Part shown: positions 1 through 6,476 of the stretch, piece after piece
Numbering within the stretch: position 1 is the first letter of the stretch
Layout of the letters: each line of letters starts with the position of its first letter
Assembly: GCA_041584475.1 (NCBI GenBank)
Contig: JBFHDX010000027.1
Coordinates: 1-37,741 of the forward strand
Direction: 5' to 3'
From: JBFHDX01 sp041584475
Lineage (GTDB): Bacteria > Pseudomonadota > Alphaproteobacteria > UBA8366 > JADFVY01
Length of the DNA stretch: 37,741 bases
The notes under the pieces: generated by a model
What the model was told of the DNA's origin: nothing
Seen by the model: the letters and a program-made list of their open reading frames with translations, nothing else
Databases searched by the model: none
Made by a program: the position numbers and the translations under genes

Positions 1-165
1 CAGGCCGGTCGGACGCCGGGTCCCCGCTGGCCCGAGACCAGATCGCTGCCTTAAGCCGTTCATCCGTCGCTACTCCCTGCAGCCGCACGAATCATCCGCG
101 GGCCCAGCCCCGACGCATGCCTAAAGATCCGGCTTGCGCGGTCGCCGCAGTCGGCGGCCCGCTCG
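1..165. other. Window edge, no gene supported
   Basis: I see no coding region that I can support here. Short open frames enter from the left edge and stop within about 120 bases, and none shows a recognisable motif. The stretch lies just downstream of the cytochrome gene (which ends at 166 on the minus strand), so it may carry that gene's transcription end or the tail of a neighbour outside the window. Confidence 0.4.
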
Positions 166-645
166 TCAACTGCCCATGCAGGCATCGTCGCGCTCGGTCG
201 CCTCGGCCGGCTTTGCTTCCTTGTCCGGGCGGCCGCGGCCGATTGCGCCGTCGGCGCGTGCCTTCAGATAGGCATAGATGTCGTCGACGAAGCACATGAC
301 GTTCTTGTTCAGAGCGAAGGCCGGCATGACCCTCTGCCCGGTGGCACCGGTCTCCTGCTTGCCGTTGACAACGATTTCCAGGTACTGGTCGTACGGCATC
401 GTCTTGAGCGACTCGGCCAGCGCCGGAGCGAACGTGCTGCCCATGCCATCCGGCCCGTGGCAGACGTGGCATTCCGAATGATAGCGGCGAAAGCCGCTGA
501 AGGTATACCAGTCGACCTTGCCGTTCTTCACCGTGTAGGGCTTTTCCTCCTGCGCGAAAACCGCGGTCCCCGCCGTCGCATGTATGGCAATCGCCAGAAG
601 GATGCCGCACATCAGTCGGCCGGTTAACATCGCGGTACGCAGCAT
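166..645 (-). CDS. Periplasmic 4-Cys c-type cytochrome of methanol oxidation
   Basis: A 159-residue secreted monoheme cytochrome c, probably the electron acceptor of the XoxF methanol dehydrogenase encoded just upstream. Residues 1-31 form a signal peptide ending near AVFAQ. The heme motif CHVCH puts Cys59, Cys62 and His63 in place, and Met107 in VMPAF is the likely distal ligand. Two further cysteines (118 and 156) match the family of 'c-type cytochromes, methanol metabolism-related', which have an extra Cys pair that could form a disulfide closing the acidic C-terminal tail. The start at 645 is chosen over longer frames because GGAGGAT precedes it by 5 bases and the signal peptide begins there. 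The gene has the same orientation as xoxF but is separated from it by a terminator and a candidate promoter. The family call is firm; XoxF as direct partner is inferred from adjacency. Confidence 0.88.
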   Translation of the reverse strand: MLRTAMLTGRLMCGILLAIAIHATAGTAVFAQEEKPYTVKNGKVDWYTFSGFRRYHSECHVCHGPDGMGSTFAPALAESLKTMPYDQYLEIVVNGKQETGATGQRVMPAFALNKNVMCFVDDIYAYLKARADGAIGRGRPDKEAKPAEATERDDACMGS

Positions 646-727
646 ATCGGATCCTCCGTGAATATCTGGTCGAGCCGGTCTTTCGAACGGGTCGCGGACC
701 CCGAGCCGGGTCCATCCCCAAACACTA

Positions 728-756
728 AATAGAACGCGACGGCGTCGCAGCTTCAA
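728..756 (-). promoter_or_regulatory. Candidate sigma-70-like promoter of the cytochrome gene
   Basis: On the minus strand TTGAAG (756-751) and TCTATT (733-728) are separated by 17 bases. Each matches four of six consensus positions. It lies between the xoxF terminator and the cytochrome start at 645, giving a leader of roughly 75 bases. This is a plausible but weak match. Confidence 0.35.
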
Positions 757-785
757 CGCGCGGCAACGAGGCGCTCTGAGAGAAA

Positions 786-822
786 CGCCCGGCATCGTGA
801 TACGAGATCAGGATGCCGGGCG
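786..822 (-). terminator. Terminator downstream of xoxF
   Basis: A perfect 11-bp inverted repeat, CGCCCGGCATC at 786-796 and its complement at 812-822, with a 15-base loop, starts 29 bases after the xoxF stop codon. In the direction of xoxF transcription the hairpin is followed by TTT then CTCTC, so the U tract is short. It separates xoxF from the cytochrome gene and implies independent or attenuated transcription of the latter. Confidence 0.7.
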
Positions 823-850
823 ATTTAGTCTGTCTTCGTCGCGAGGACGA

Positions 851-2644
851 TCAGTTCGGCAGCGAGAACACCGTCAGGACGCCGCCGAGCTGGGTGTAGT
901 TGTGAAGCGCCTTGTACGCGCCCACGGCACCAAGCCCCGCCGTGTCTTCCGTCAGGCCCGCGGCAAGCCCGATACCGGCCCAGCCACCAATGCCGGAGAG
1001 AACGCCGACATACTGCTTGCCGTTATGCTCCCAGGTGTTGACGTTGCCGATGATGCCGGACGGTGTCTTGAAGCTGAACAGCAACCGCCCGGTCTTGGCG
1101 TCGACCGCCTTCAGGTAACCTTCCAGCGTGCCGTAGAAGACGACGTCGCCCGCCGTGGCTAGCGCACCGCTCCACACCGAGAACGGCTCGGGCAGCGACC
1201 AGACGATCTTGCCGGCGCCGGCATCCCAGGCGATGAAGTTGCCGAGATGCGTGCCGCCGGGGGCCGGATACATGCTCAACGTCGCGCCGACATAGGGCTG
1301 ACCCGCCGTGTAGGAAACACGGAACGGCTCGTAGTCCATGCAGACGTGGTTGGTCGGCACGTAGAAAAGGCCCGTCCGCGGCGAGAACGCCGCCGGCTGC
1401 TGGTCCTTGGTGCCCAGGGCCGCCGGGCAGATGTTCTTGGTGTTGACGTCTTCGCCCTGCTGATGGGTGCTGTACTGCGCCACCACCTGCGGCCGCCCGG
1501 TCTTCATGTCGACGTGGGTCGCCCAGTTCACCGCCGGATCGTACTTCTCGGCGACGAGGAGCTCACCGGTGACGCGGTCCATCGTGTAGCCGAAGCCGTT
1601 ACGATCGAAATGGACGAGCGCCTTGCGGGTCTGCCCCTTCACCGGGATGTCGGCAAGGATCATCTCGTTGATGCCGTCATAGTCCCACTCGTCGTGGGGG
1701 GTCATCTGGTAGACCCACTTGGCGATGCCGGTGTCGGCATCGCGGGCGAAGACGGTCATCGACCACCTGTTGTCGCCGGGGCGCTGCACCGGGTTCCAGG
1801 TGCTGGGGTTGCCGCTGCCGTAATAGACCAGGTTCAGATCGGGGTCGTACGAATACCAGCCCCAGGTCGTGCCGCCGCCGATCTTCCACTGGTCGCCTTC
1901 CCACGTGGCCGTGCCGGAGTCCTTGCCGACCGGCTGGCCGAGATGCGTGGTCTTGTTCGGATCCAGCAGCGTATCGGAATCCGGACCCATCGAATAGCCG
2001 CGCCAGACCTGCTTGCCCGTCTTCATGTCGTAGGCGGTGACATGCCCGCGGACGCCGAATTCGCCGCCGGAGATGCCGACCAGCACCTTGTCCTTGAAGA
2101 CCATCGGCGCGCTGGTACCGGTGGCGCCCTTCTTCGGATCGCCGTTCGACGCCGACCACACCGGCTTGCCGGTCTTGGCATCGAGCGCCACCAATGTGGC
2201 ATCGGCCTGGTACAGGAAGATCTTCCCGTCACCGTAGGCGACGCCGCGGTTGACCGTGTCACAGCACATCACCGGAATGACGTCCGGATCCTGCTTCGGC
2301 TCGTAACGCCAGATGATCCGACCGTCATTCTTGAGGTCGAGCGCGAAGACGACGTTCGGGAACGGCGTGTGGATGTACATCACGTCGCCGATCACCAGCG
2401 GACCGCCTTCGTGGCCGCGCAGGACGCCGGTCGAGAACGTCCATGCGACCCGCAGATCCTTCGCGTTGCTCGCGTTGATCTGCTTCAGTTCACTGTAGCG
2501 CGTATTGGCATAGTCGCCGGTGGGCATGGCCCAGTTGGCCGCGTTTTTCGACAGCGATATCAACTCGCTGTTTGCCGCCGCCGTCCCGGCTGCAAGTGGC
2601 GCCGCGATAAGCGCCAACATAACGGTACGAAAGCTCGCTCTCAT
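851..2644 (-). CDS. xoxF: Lanthanide-dependent methanol dehydrogenase XoxF
   Basis: A PQQ-dependent periplasmic dehydrogenase oxidising methanol to formaldehyde or formate. The 597-residue product has a signal peptide (residues 1 to about 24) and an eight-bladed propeller with many tryptophan-docking repeats. The adjacent Cys127-Cys128 pair (MCCDTVNRG) is the vicinal disulfide of the PQQ pocket. In HDEWDYDGIN, Asp321 is the catalytic base and Asp323 is the extra metal ligand that marks lanthanide-dependent XoxF; calcium-dependent MxaF has Ala there. The start at 2644 is preceded by GGGAGGAAAC and opens the signal peptide, while a TTG-type start 14 codons earlier lacks both. No mxaF, mxaI or xoxJ lies in the window. 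The leader carries a candidate structured RNA (2770-2830) and a hairpin over the ribosome binding site (2647-2671). The identity is very secure; the XoxF clade number was not determined. Confidence 0.97.
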   Translation of the reverse strand: MRASFRTVMLALIAAPLAAGTAAANSELISLSKNAANWAMPTGDYANTRYSELKQINASNAKDLRVAWTFSTGVLRGHEGGPLVIGDVMYIHTPFPNVVFALDLKNDGRIIWRYEPKQDPDVIPVMCCDTVNRGVAYGDGKIFLYQADATLVALDAKTGKPVWSASNGDPKKGATGTSAPMVFKDKVLVGISGGEFGVRGHVTAYDMKTGKQVWRGYSMGPDSDTLLDPNKTTHLGQPVGKDSGTATWEGDQWKIGGGTTWGWYSYDPDLNLVYYGSGNPSTWNPVQRPGDNRWSMTVFARDADTGIAKWVYQMTPHDEWDYDGINEMILADIPVKGQTRKALVHFDRNGFGYTMDRVTGELLVAEKYDPAVNWATHVDMKTGRPQVVAQYSTHQQGEDVNTKNICPAALGTKDQQPAAFSPRTGLFYVPTNHVCMDYEPFRVSYTAGQPYVGATLSMYPAPGGTHLGNFIAWDAGAGKIVWSLPEPFSVWSGALATAGDVVFYGTLEGYLKAVDAKTGRLLFSFKTPSGIIGNVNTWEHNGKQYVGVLSGIGGWAGIGLAAGLTEDTAGLGAVGAYKALHNYTQLGGVLTVFSLPN

Positions 2645-2646
2645 GA

Positions 2647-2671
2647 AGTTTCCTCCCATTGAGGGGAAACT
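2647..2671 (-). promoter_or_regulatory. Hairpin masking the xoxF ribosome binding site
   Basis: In the xoxF mRNA AGUUUCC (2671-2665) is perfectly complementary to GGAAACU (2653-2647). The 3' arm covers the end of the Shine-Dalgarno stretch GGGAGGAAAC, and the start codon follows at 2644. The 11-base loop contains the GGGA part. This could be the expression platform of a translational switch together with the leader element at 2770-2830. The pairing is seen in the sequence; the regulatory role is inferred. Confidence 0.5.
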
Positions 2672-2769
2672 CTCGAGCGGATCCATTGGATGAAAAGCAT
2701 ACCTCTCCGACAGCTTCCCTGCCTCTGGACCCGGCCCGTTGTTTCCCGAGGTCCGGACGTTTCCAGTTG

Positions 2770-2830
2770 CCGTCTTCTCGTTAGCAGCGTCTGACTTGTT
2801 GTTGGAATTTTCTGTCAGACCGGTTGACGG
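2770..2830 (-). promoter_or_regulatory. Candidate structured leader RNA (riboswitch-like) upstream of xoxF
   Basis: Read as xoxF mRNA, the 61-nt element is: outer stem CCGUC (2830-2826) with GACGG (2774-2770); 5' internal strand AACCG (2825-2821); inner stem GUCUGAC (2820-2814) with GUCAGAC (2795-2789) and an 18-nt A-rich loop; 3' internal strand GCUGCUAACGAGAA (2788-2775). The fae leader at 15315-15369 has the same outer stem and internal strands with a different but still paired inner stem. It lies about 125 bases before the xoxF start codon. The shared architecture and compensatory changes argue for a conserved RNA fold. A DNA-binding site would not require the variable arms to stay complementary. 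The ligand, if any, is unknown. Confidence 0.7.
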
Positions 2831-3020
2831 ACGACAAGCTTACATGTTCTCGATCTTGATACGATCGTTCGAGAAAGTCGCGACACCGGTCACAAACATC
2901 TCGATGCAAACCGAAAACACCAATAAAAGGTTAACCGCATTTTTTAGAATGTGGCAAGGGTAAATTGAGCGGAAAGTGCCTGCCATTTCACCCTAATCCA
3001 GCGGTGTGTCCATGCATCTC

Positions 3021-3055
3021 CGCCAATAACCCACAATAAGATTGTGGAATTGGCG
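3021..3055. repeat. Nested inverted repeat upstream of the pentapeptide gene
   Basis: CGCCAAT (3021-3027) pairs with ATTGGCG (3049-3055), and inside it CCACAAT (3031-3037) pairs with ATTGTGG (3041-3047) around a 3-base centre. Both arms are perfect; the connecting bases are three on the left and one on the right. The 14 paired positions make it either an operator for a dimeric or tetrameric regulator or an RNA hairpin in the leader of the pentapeptide-repeat gene, whose start is about 200 bases further on. There is no T tract, so a terminator is unlikely. Confidence 0.65.
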
Positions 3056-3251
3056 TCGTCGCGGATCGACGCCACGGGCGACCGCGCGTCGCGACGCCCC
3101 GGATCCGCTGCCGGTCGAGAGCGACACGAGGCGATCTCGTTGGCTCCGCGCCGCTTGCAGTACTATAGTCGCTTTACGATCGCCGTCTGCCGCGGATGAG
3201 GCGCGTGAAGAAATCGGACAAACGCAAGCCATGTCGGGAGGCATTTGGACC

Positions 3252-4082
3252 ATGCACGACAGCGACGTTGACCTCGCATCGCGACACCGCGCGGGACGGT
3301 CCCGCGAGCCGGCAATTCCGGCACTGGCGAACGCGTGGCAACGATTGCGACACGCGCTGCTCGCTTTGCCGTTCCTGGCGACGCTGGCCGTCGCGGCTGG
3401 CGCCGCCGAGCTCGACTCCTCGCAGGTCCGCGCCATGGTCGCCGCCGGCGGCGCAAAGGTCGACCTCTCCGGCAAGGACCTCTCCGGGCTGGACCTCTCG
3501 GGTCTCGATCTGCGGGGCGCGAACCTGCAGGGGACGAATTTCAAGAACGCGGATCTGAGCGGCGCCGACCTGTCGAACAGCAACCTCGACGTGGCCATCA
3601 TGCGCGGCGCCAAGTTGAGGCGCGCGAAGCTGCTGGACGCCAGCCTCCACTCCACGGTGCTGGCCGAGGCCGACCTCTCGCAGGCGGATCTCAGGGGCGC
3701 TCAACTCATCTGCAACCTTGAATACGCCGTGCTCGACGGTGCAGATCTGCGCGGCGCCCGCATGGGTGCCGACATGACGAACCAGCCGATGGGCCTGATG
3801 CGGGTGTCGCTGCGCAAGGCCTCGCTCAAGGGCGCGAGGCTCGACGGCGCCGATCTGTCGCGCGGCATGCTCGAGTTCGCGGATTTCACGGGGGCAAGCC
3901 TGCGCGGTGCGAATCTCATGCGCAGCGAGGCCGCCGGCGCCGATTTCTCGGGCGCCGATCTGAGCGGGGCCGACCTCACCAAGGCGGACATCCAGAGCGC
4001 CCGATTCTCGGGCATCGAGGGACGCACCAGCATCATCGGCCTCGACGCCGCGGTGAACGCCGGTGCCGCGATCTTCGACTAG
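3252..4082 (+). CDS. Secreted pentapeptide-repeat protein
   Basis: A 276-residue protein with a long basic N-terminus, a hydrophobic signal segment at about residues 33-50 (ending near AAGAAE), then an almost unbroken run of A(D/N)LxG-type pentapeptides (LSGKD, LSGLD, LRGAN, LSGAD and so on) from about residue 68 to 255. Such repeats fold as a right-handed quadrilateral beta-helix, usually a protein-protein scaffold. The start at 3252 is chosen because GGGAGG lies 10 bases before it; the ATG at 3231 has no ribosome binding site. The next gene follows 6 bases after the stop, so it is probably co-transcribed with the metallo-hydrolase and the SoxYZ-like carrier. Its role in the quinoprotein system is unknown. 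The periplasmic location is inferred from the signal segment. Confidence 0.85.
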   Translation: MHDSDVDLASRHRAGRSREPAIPALANAWQRLRHALLALPFLATLAVAAGAAELDSSQVRAMVAAGGAKVDLSGKDLSGLDLSGLDLRGANLQGTNFKNADLSGADLSNSNLDVAIMRGAKLRRAKLLDASLHSTVLAEADLSQADLRGAQLICNLEYAVLDGADLRGARMGADMTNQPMGLMRVSLRKASLKGARLDGADLSRGMLEFADFTGASLRGANLMRSEAAGADFSGADLSGADLTKADIQSARFSGIEGRTSIIGLDAAVNAGAAIFD

Positions 4083-4088
4083 GCGCCC

Positions 4089-5045
4089 ATGAATTTCCCG
4101 TCCGCCGCGCCGATCGGGCGGGGATTGGTTGCCGCGCTCGCTCTCCTGCTGCTCGTTCGGACCAGCGCGCTCCCTGCCGGTGTCGAGATCGAACCGCTGC
4201 CGCTCAGCGAGATTGCTCCCGGCGTCTACCTGTATGTCGGGCCGCACGAGGAGGCGGCGAGCGGCAATCTCGGCGCCATCGGAAACATGGGGTTCGTCGT
4301 CGGCAGCGAATCCGTGGCCGTCATCGACACCGGCGGCAGCGCCCGCGCCGGCGCGCGGCTGCGGCAGGCGCTTCGCGTCGTCACACCGCTGCCGATCCGG
4401 TTCGTGATCAACACCCATGTGCATCCCGACCATGTGATGGGCAACGCGGCCTTCGCGGAGGACGCGCCCGATTACATCGGCCATCGCAACCTGGAGCGGG
4501 CCCTGGCGGCCCGCGCCGACCATTATCTCGAGCGCCTGCGCGACGCGCTCGGCCCGGCGGCGGCCGGAACGCGCGTGGTGCCGCCGACACGAGCCGTCGA
4601 CCACGAGACGACCATCGATCTCGGTGGGCGCGAACTGGTCCTGTTCGCCCACCCGGCCGCGCACACGGACAACGACCTGACGGTTTTCGATGCGGAAACC
4701 GGAACGCTATGGGCGGGCGACCTGCTGTTCGTCGAGCGGGTTCCCGTCGTCGACGGAAGCCTGAAGGGCTGGCTCGATGCCATGGCGGCGCTGCGCGACC
4801 GGCGCATCGCACGGATCGTGCCGGGGCACGGTCACCCCCCCGATGCGGCAGCGGCGGCGATCGATGCCCAGGAGCGGTACCTGCGGACGCTGCTGACGGA
4901 GATCAGGCAGGTGATCGCGGACGGCGGCCCGATCGAACGCGCGGTGGCGACGGTCGGTGGCGCCGAACGCCGCCACTGGGCGCTGTTCGACTCCTACCAT
5001 CCCCGCAATGTCGTCACCGCGTTCACCGAGCTCGAATGGGAGTGA
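4089..5045 (+). CDS. Quinoprotein relay system zinc metallo-hydrolase (metallo-beta-lactamase fold)
   Basis: A 318-residue secreted metallo-beta-lactamase-fold enzyme related to SoxH. Residues 1-30 are a signal peptide. The metal site is complete: THVHPDH gives His110, His112, Asp114 and His115, followed by His192 (PAAHTD), Asp211 (AGDLLF) and His247 (PGHGH). The family occurs beside PQQ dehydrogenases together with a SoxYZ-like carrier, where it is called quinoprotein relay system zinc metallohydrolase; the substrate is not established. By analogy with SoxH it may act on something carried on the cysteine of the SoxYZ-like protein. It sits 6 bases after the pentapeptide gene and about 107 bases before the carrier gene. 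The fold and metal site are certain. The subgroup (1 or 2) was not resolved. Confidence 0.88.
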   Translation: MNFPSAAPIGRGLVAALALLLLVRTSALPAGVEIEPLPLSEIAPGVYLYVGPHEEAASGNLGAIGNMGFVVGSESVAVIDTGGSARAGARLRQALRVVTPLPIRFVINTHVHPDHVMGNAAFAEDAPDYIGHRNLERALAARADHYLERLRDALGPAAAGTRVVPPTRAVDHETTIDLGGRELVLFAHPAAHTDNDLTVFDAETGTLWAGDLLFVERVPVVDGSLKGWLDAMAALRDRRIARIVPGHGHPPDAAAAAIDAQERYLRTLLTEIRQVIADGGPIERAVATVGGAERRHWALFDSYHPRNVVTAFTELEWE

Positions 5046-5152
5046 CCGGTATTTGACGGAAAACCGCCCACGCACCATACTGTCCGGACCGGTTCGATAG
5101 TCCGGGATGTCGACCGCCGCCGGCGGTCGCGGGATGTCGATTGAGGCCGATT

Positions 5153-5974
5153 ATGGGAAGCCGACTGTTGCTCGCGATGGCCCTGATTGCGATGTCGCCG
5201 GCCGTGACGATTCCGGTCGCGGCCGCCGAGCCGGAGGGCGATGTCGCGCACTGGGCGATGGTGCGGGAATTGGTATTCGGCGACCGCGAGATCGTGGACG
5301 GTGCCGGCGTGATCGAGCTGGAGGCGCCGGTACGGGCCTACGACGCGGCGATCGTGCCGGTGACGATCAAGGCCCTGCTGCCGCAGACGCCGGAGCGTTA
5401 CATCAAGACGATCACGCTGATCGTCGACAAGAACCCGGTACCCGTCGCCGGAATCTTCCATCTGACGCCGGACAACGGCGTGGCGACGATCGCCACGCGC
5501 ATACGCGTCAACGAATACACGGACGTCCATGCCGTCGCGGAAGCCAACGACGGCACGCTCTATCAGGTGAGCCGCTTCGTGAAGGCGGCCGGCGGTTGTT
5601 CCGCACCGGCGATGAAGGACCAGGATGCGGCAATGGCGCGGCTCGGCCAAATGCGGCTGCGGCACGATGACGCTCTGCTGCTCGACAGGCCGGCGCAGGT
5701 GCAGTTGCTCGTCAGCCATCCGAACTATTCGGGCCTGCAGATGAACCAGCTGACCCGCCACTACATTCCGGCGCACTACGTACAGACGATCACGGTGAAA
5801 TATGGCGGGCGGACGATCCTCGCGGCGGAGGGGGACATCTCGCTGAGCGAGAATCCCAGCGTCCACTTCTATTTCGTGCCGGATAGCGCCGGTGAAATCA
5901 CCGTGGAGGTGGTCGACACCAAGGGCAACGTCTTCACCGGTGCGTGGCCGGTAACGCCACGGCCGGGCAGCTGA
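5153..5974 (+). CDS. Quinoprotein dehydrogenase-associated SoxYZ-like carrier protein
   Basis: A 273-residue secreted fusion of a SoxY-like and a SoxZ-like domain. The signal peptide is residues 1-25 (ending AAAE). The SoxY part ends in the carrier motif KAAGGCSAP, with Cys149 in the place where SoxY carries its substrate as a thioconjugate. The SoxZ part (about residues 170-273) includes SHPNYSGLQ and RHYIPAHYVQ. In sulfur oxidation SoxYZ carries sulfur intermediates; the fused form near PQQ dehydrogenases has no proven cargo. The ATG at 5153 is chosen because TTGAGG precedes it; a TTG at 5141 would add four residues and lacks a ribosome binding site. It is the third gene of the likely pentapeptide/metallo-hydrolase/carrier operon. 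Confidence 0.88.
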   Translation: MGSRLLLAMALIAMSPAVTIPVAAAEPEGDVAHWAMVRELVFGDREIVDGAGVIELEAPVRAYDAAIVPVTIKALLPQTPERYIKTITLIVDKNPVPVAGIFHLTPDNGVATIATRIRVNEYTDVHAVAEANDGTLYQVSRFVKAAGGCSAPAMKDQDAAMARLGQMRLRHDDALLLDRPAQVQLLVSHPNYSGLQMNQLTRHYIPAHYVQTITVKYGGRTILAAEGDISLSENPSVHFYFVPDSAGEITVEVVDTKGNVFTGAWPVTPRPGS

Positions 5975-6024
5975 ACGACGTCCGCTGTTCCCTATTTCCC
6001 AAATGCATATTCGCGATCCGACGG

Positions 6025-6040
6025 GCGCCCGGGCGGGCGC
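6025..6040. terminator. Possible shared terminator hairpin
   Basis: GCGCCC and GGGCGC around a GGGC loop lie in the 75-base gap between the convergent SoxYZ-like gene (stop 5974) and the small Cys protein gene (stop 6050). There is no clear T tract on either strand, so this is only a candidate. Confidence 0.35.
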
Positions 6041-6049
6041 GACGCGGCG

Positions 6050-6406
6050 TCAGAAACATCTGAGTTCGGCTTCGGCCTGCGAGCGGCGCATCAGGTCGAC
6101 GACTTCCTGCGTCCACGGGGCGTCCCGCACCGGCGCGGTCTTCTCGCCGGGCATGCCGCGCAGCCGGATGATGGTCTCGGCCTGGACGTACTGGTCGTAG
6201 CTCATGAATTCGGCGATCGCATCGATGCTGCACGAGCATTTGTGGAGCATCTCCTGCGTCTGTCCATTGCTGGCCATGCAGGCGAACACGTAGTCGGCCC
6301 GCGCCGCGGTCGGGAAGTCGTTCTTGCCGGCCGCCGACGCGGGCGAGCCCGCGACGACGAACGTCAGTAGCGCCGCTATCAGGCCGCGACGAATCGGATC
6401 ACTCAT
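6050..6406 (-). CDS. Small secreted four-cysteine protein of unknown function
   Basis: The 118-residue product has a signal peptide (residues 1-25, ending PASAAG) and a mature part with four cysteines: Cys43 (FACMASNG), Cys57 and Cys59 (HKCSCSID) and Cys117 next to the C-terminal Phe. I do not recognise a named domain. The mature part is predicted mostly helical, with a repeated MSYDQYVQAE-like helix. Four cysteines in an exported protein beside a cytochrome and quinoprotein genes suggest disulfides or a redox or metal-relay role; this is inference. The ATG at 6406 follows AGGCGGGA and starts the signal peptide. It lies 70 bases downstream of the 229-residue unknown gene on the same strand and converges on the SoxYZ-like gene. 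Confidence 0.75.
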   Translation of the reverse strand: MSDPIRRGLIAALLTFVVAGSPASAAGKNDFPTAARADYVFACMASNGQTQEMLHKCSCSIDAIAEFMSYDQYVQAETIIRLRGMPGEKTAPVRDAPWTQEVVDLMRRSQAEAELRCF

Positions 6407-6476
6407 TCCCGCCTTCTCCCGCGATTCGTTTCTTCGTCTGCCGTTTATGTGATGGCTGCGCAGGGCCATGTCCACG

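Larger units (their letters stand above)
2645..3251. other. 607-base divergent intergenic region between xoxF and the pentapeptide gene
   Basis: This gene-free stretch is lower in GC than its surroundings, especially 2780-3050. It holds, from the xoxF side, the ribosome-binding-site hairpin (2647-2671), the structured leader element (2770-2830), an AT-rich region around 2880-2990 where an xoxF promoter should lie, and a nested inverted repeat (3021-3055). I could not identify a convincing -35/-10 pair for either gene. Longer upstream extensions of the pentapeptide frame (from 3042 or 3231) lack a ribosome binding site. Confidence 0.6.

Noticed and set aside
1247..2662. Long plus-strand open frame opposite xoxF
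   Set aside because: Shadow frame of the XoxF coding strand in GC-rich DNA; its protein has no recognisable motif, while the minus frame is a complete enzyme.
2820..2832. TTGACG on the plus strand inside both leader elements, looking like a -35 box
   Set aside because: No -10 box stands at the right distance in either copy, and the same bases form the outer stem and internal strand of the minus-strand RNA element, which explains their conservation better.
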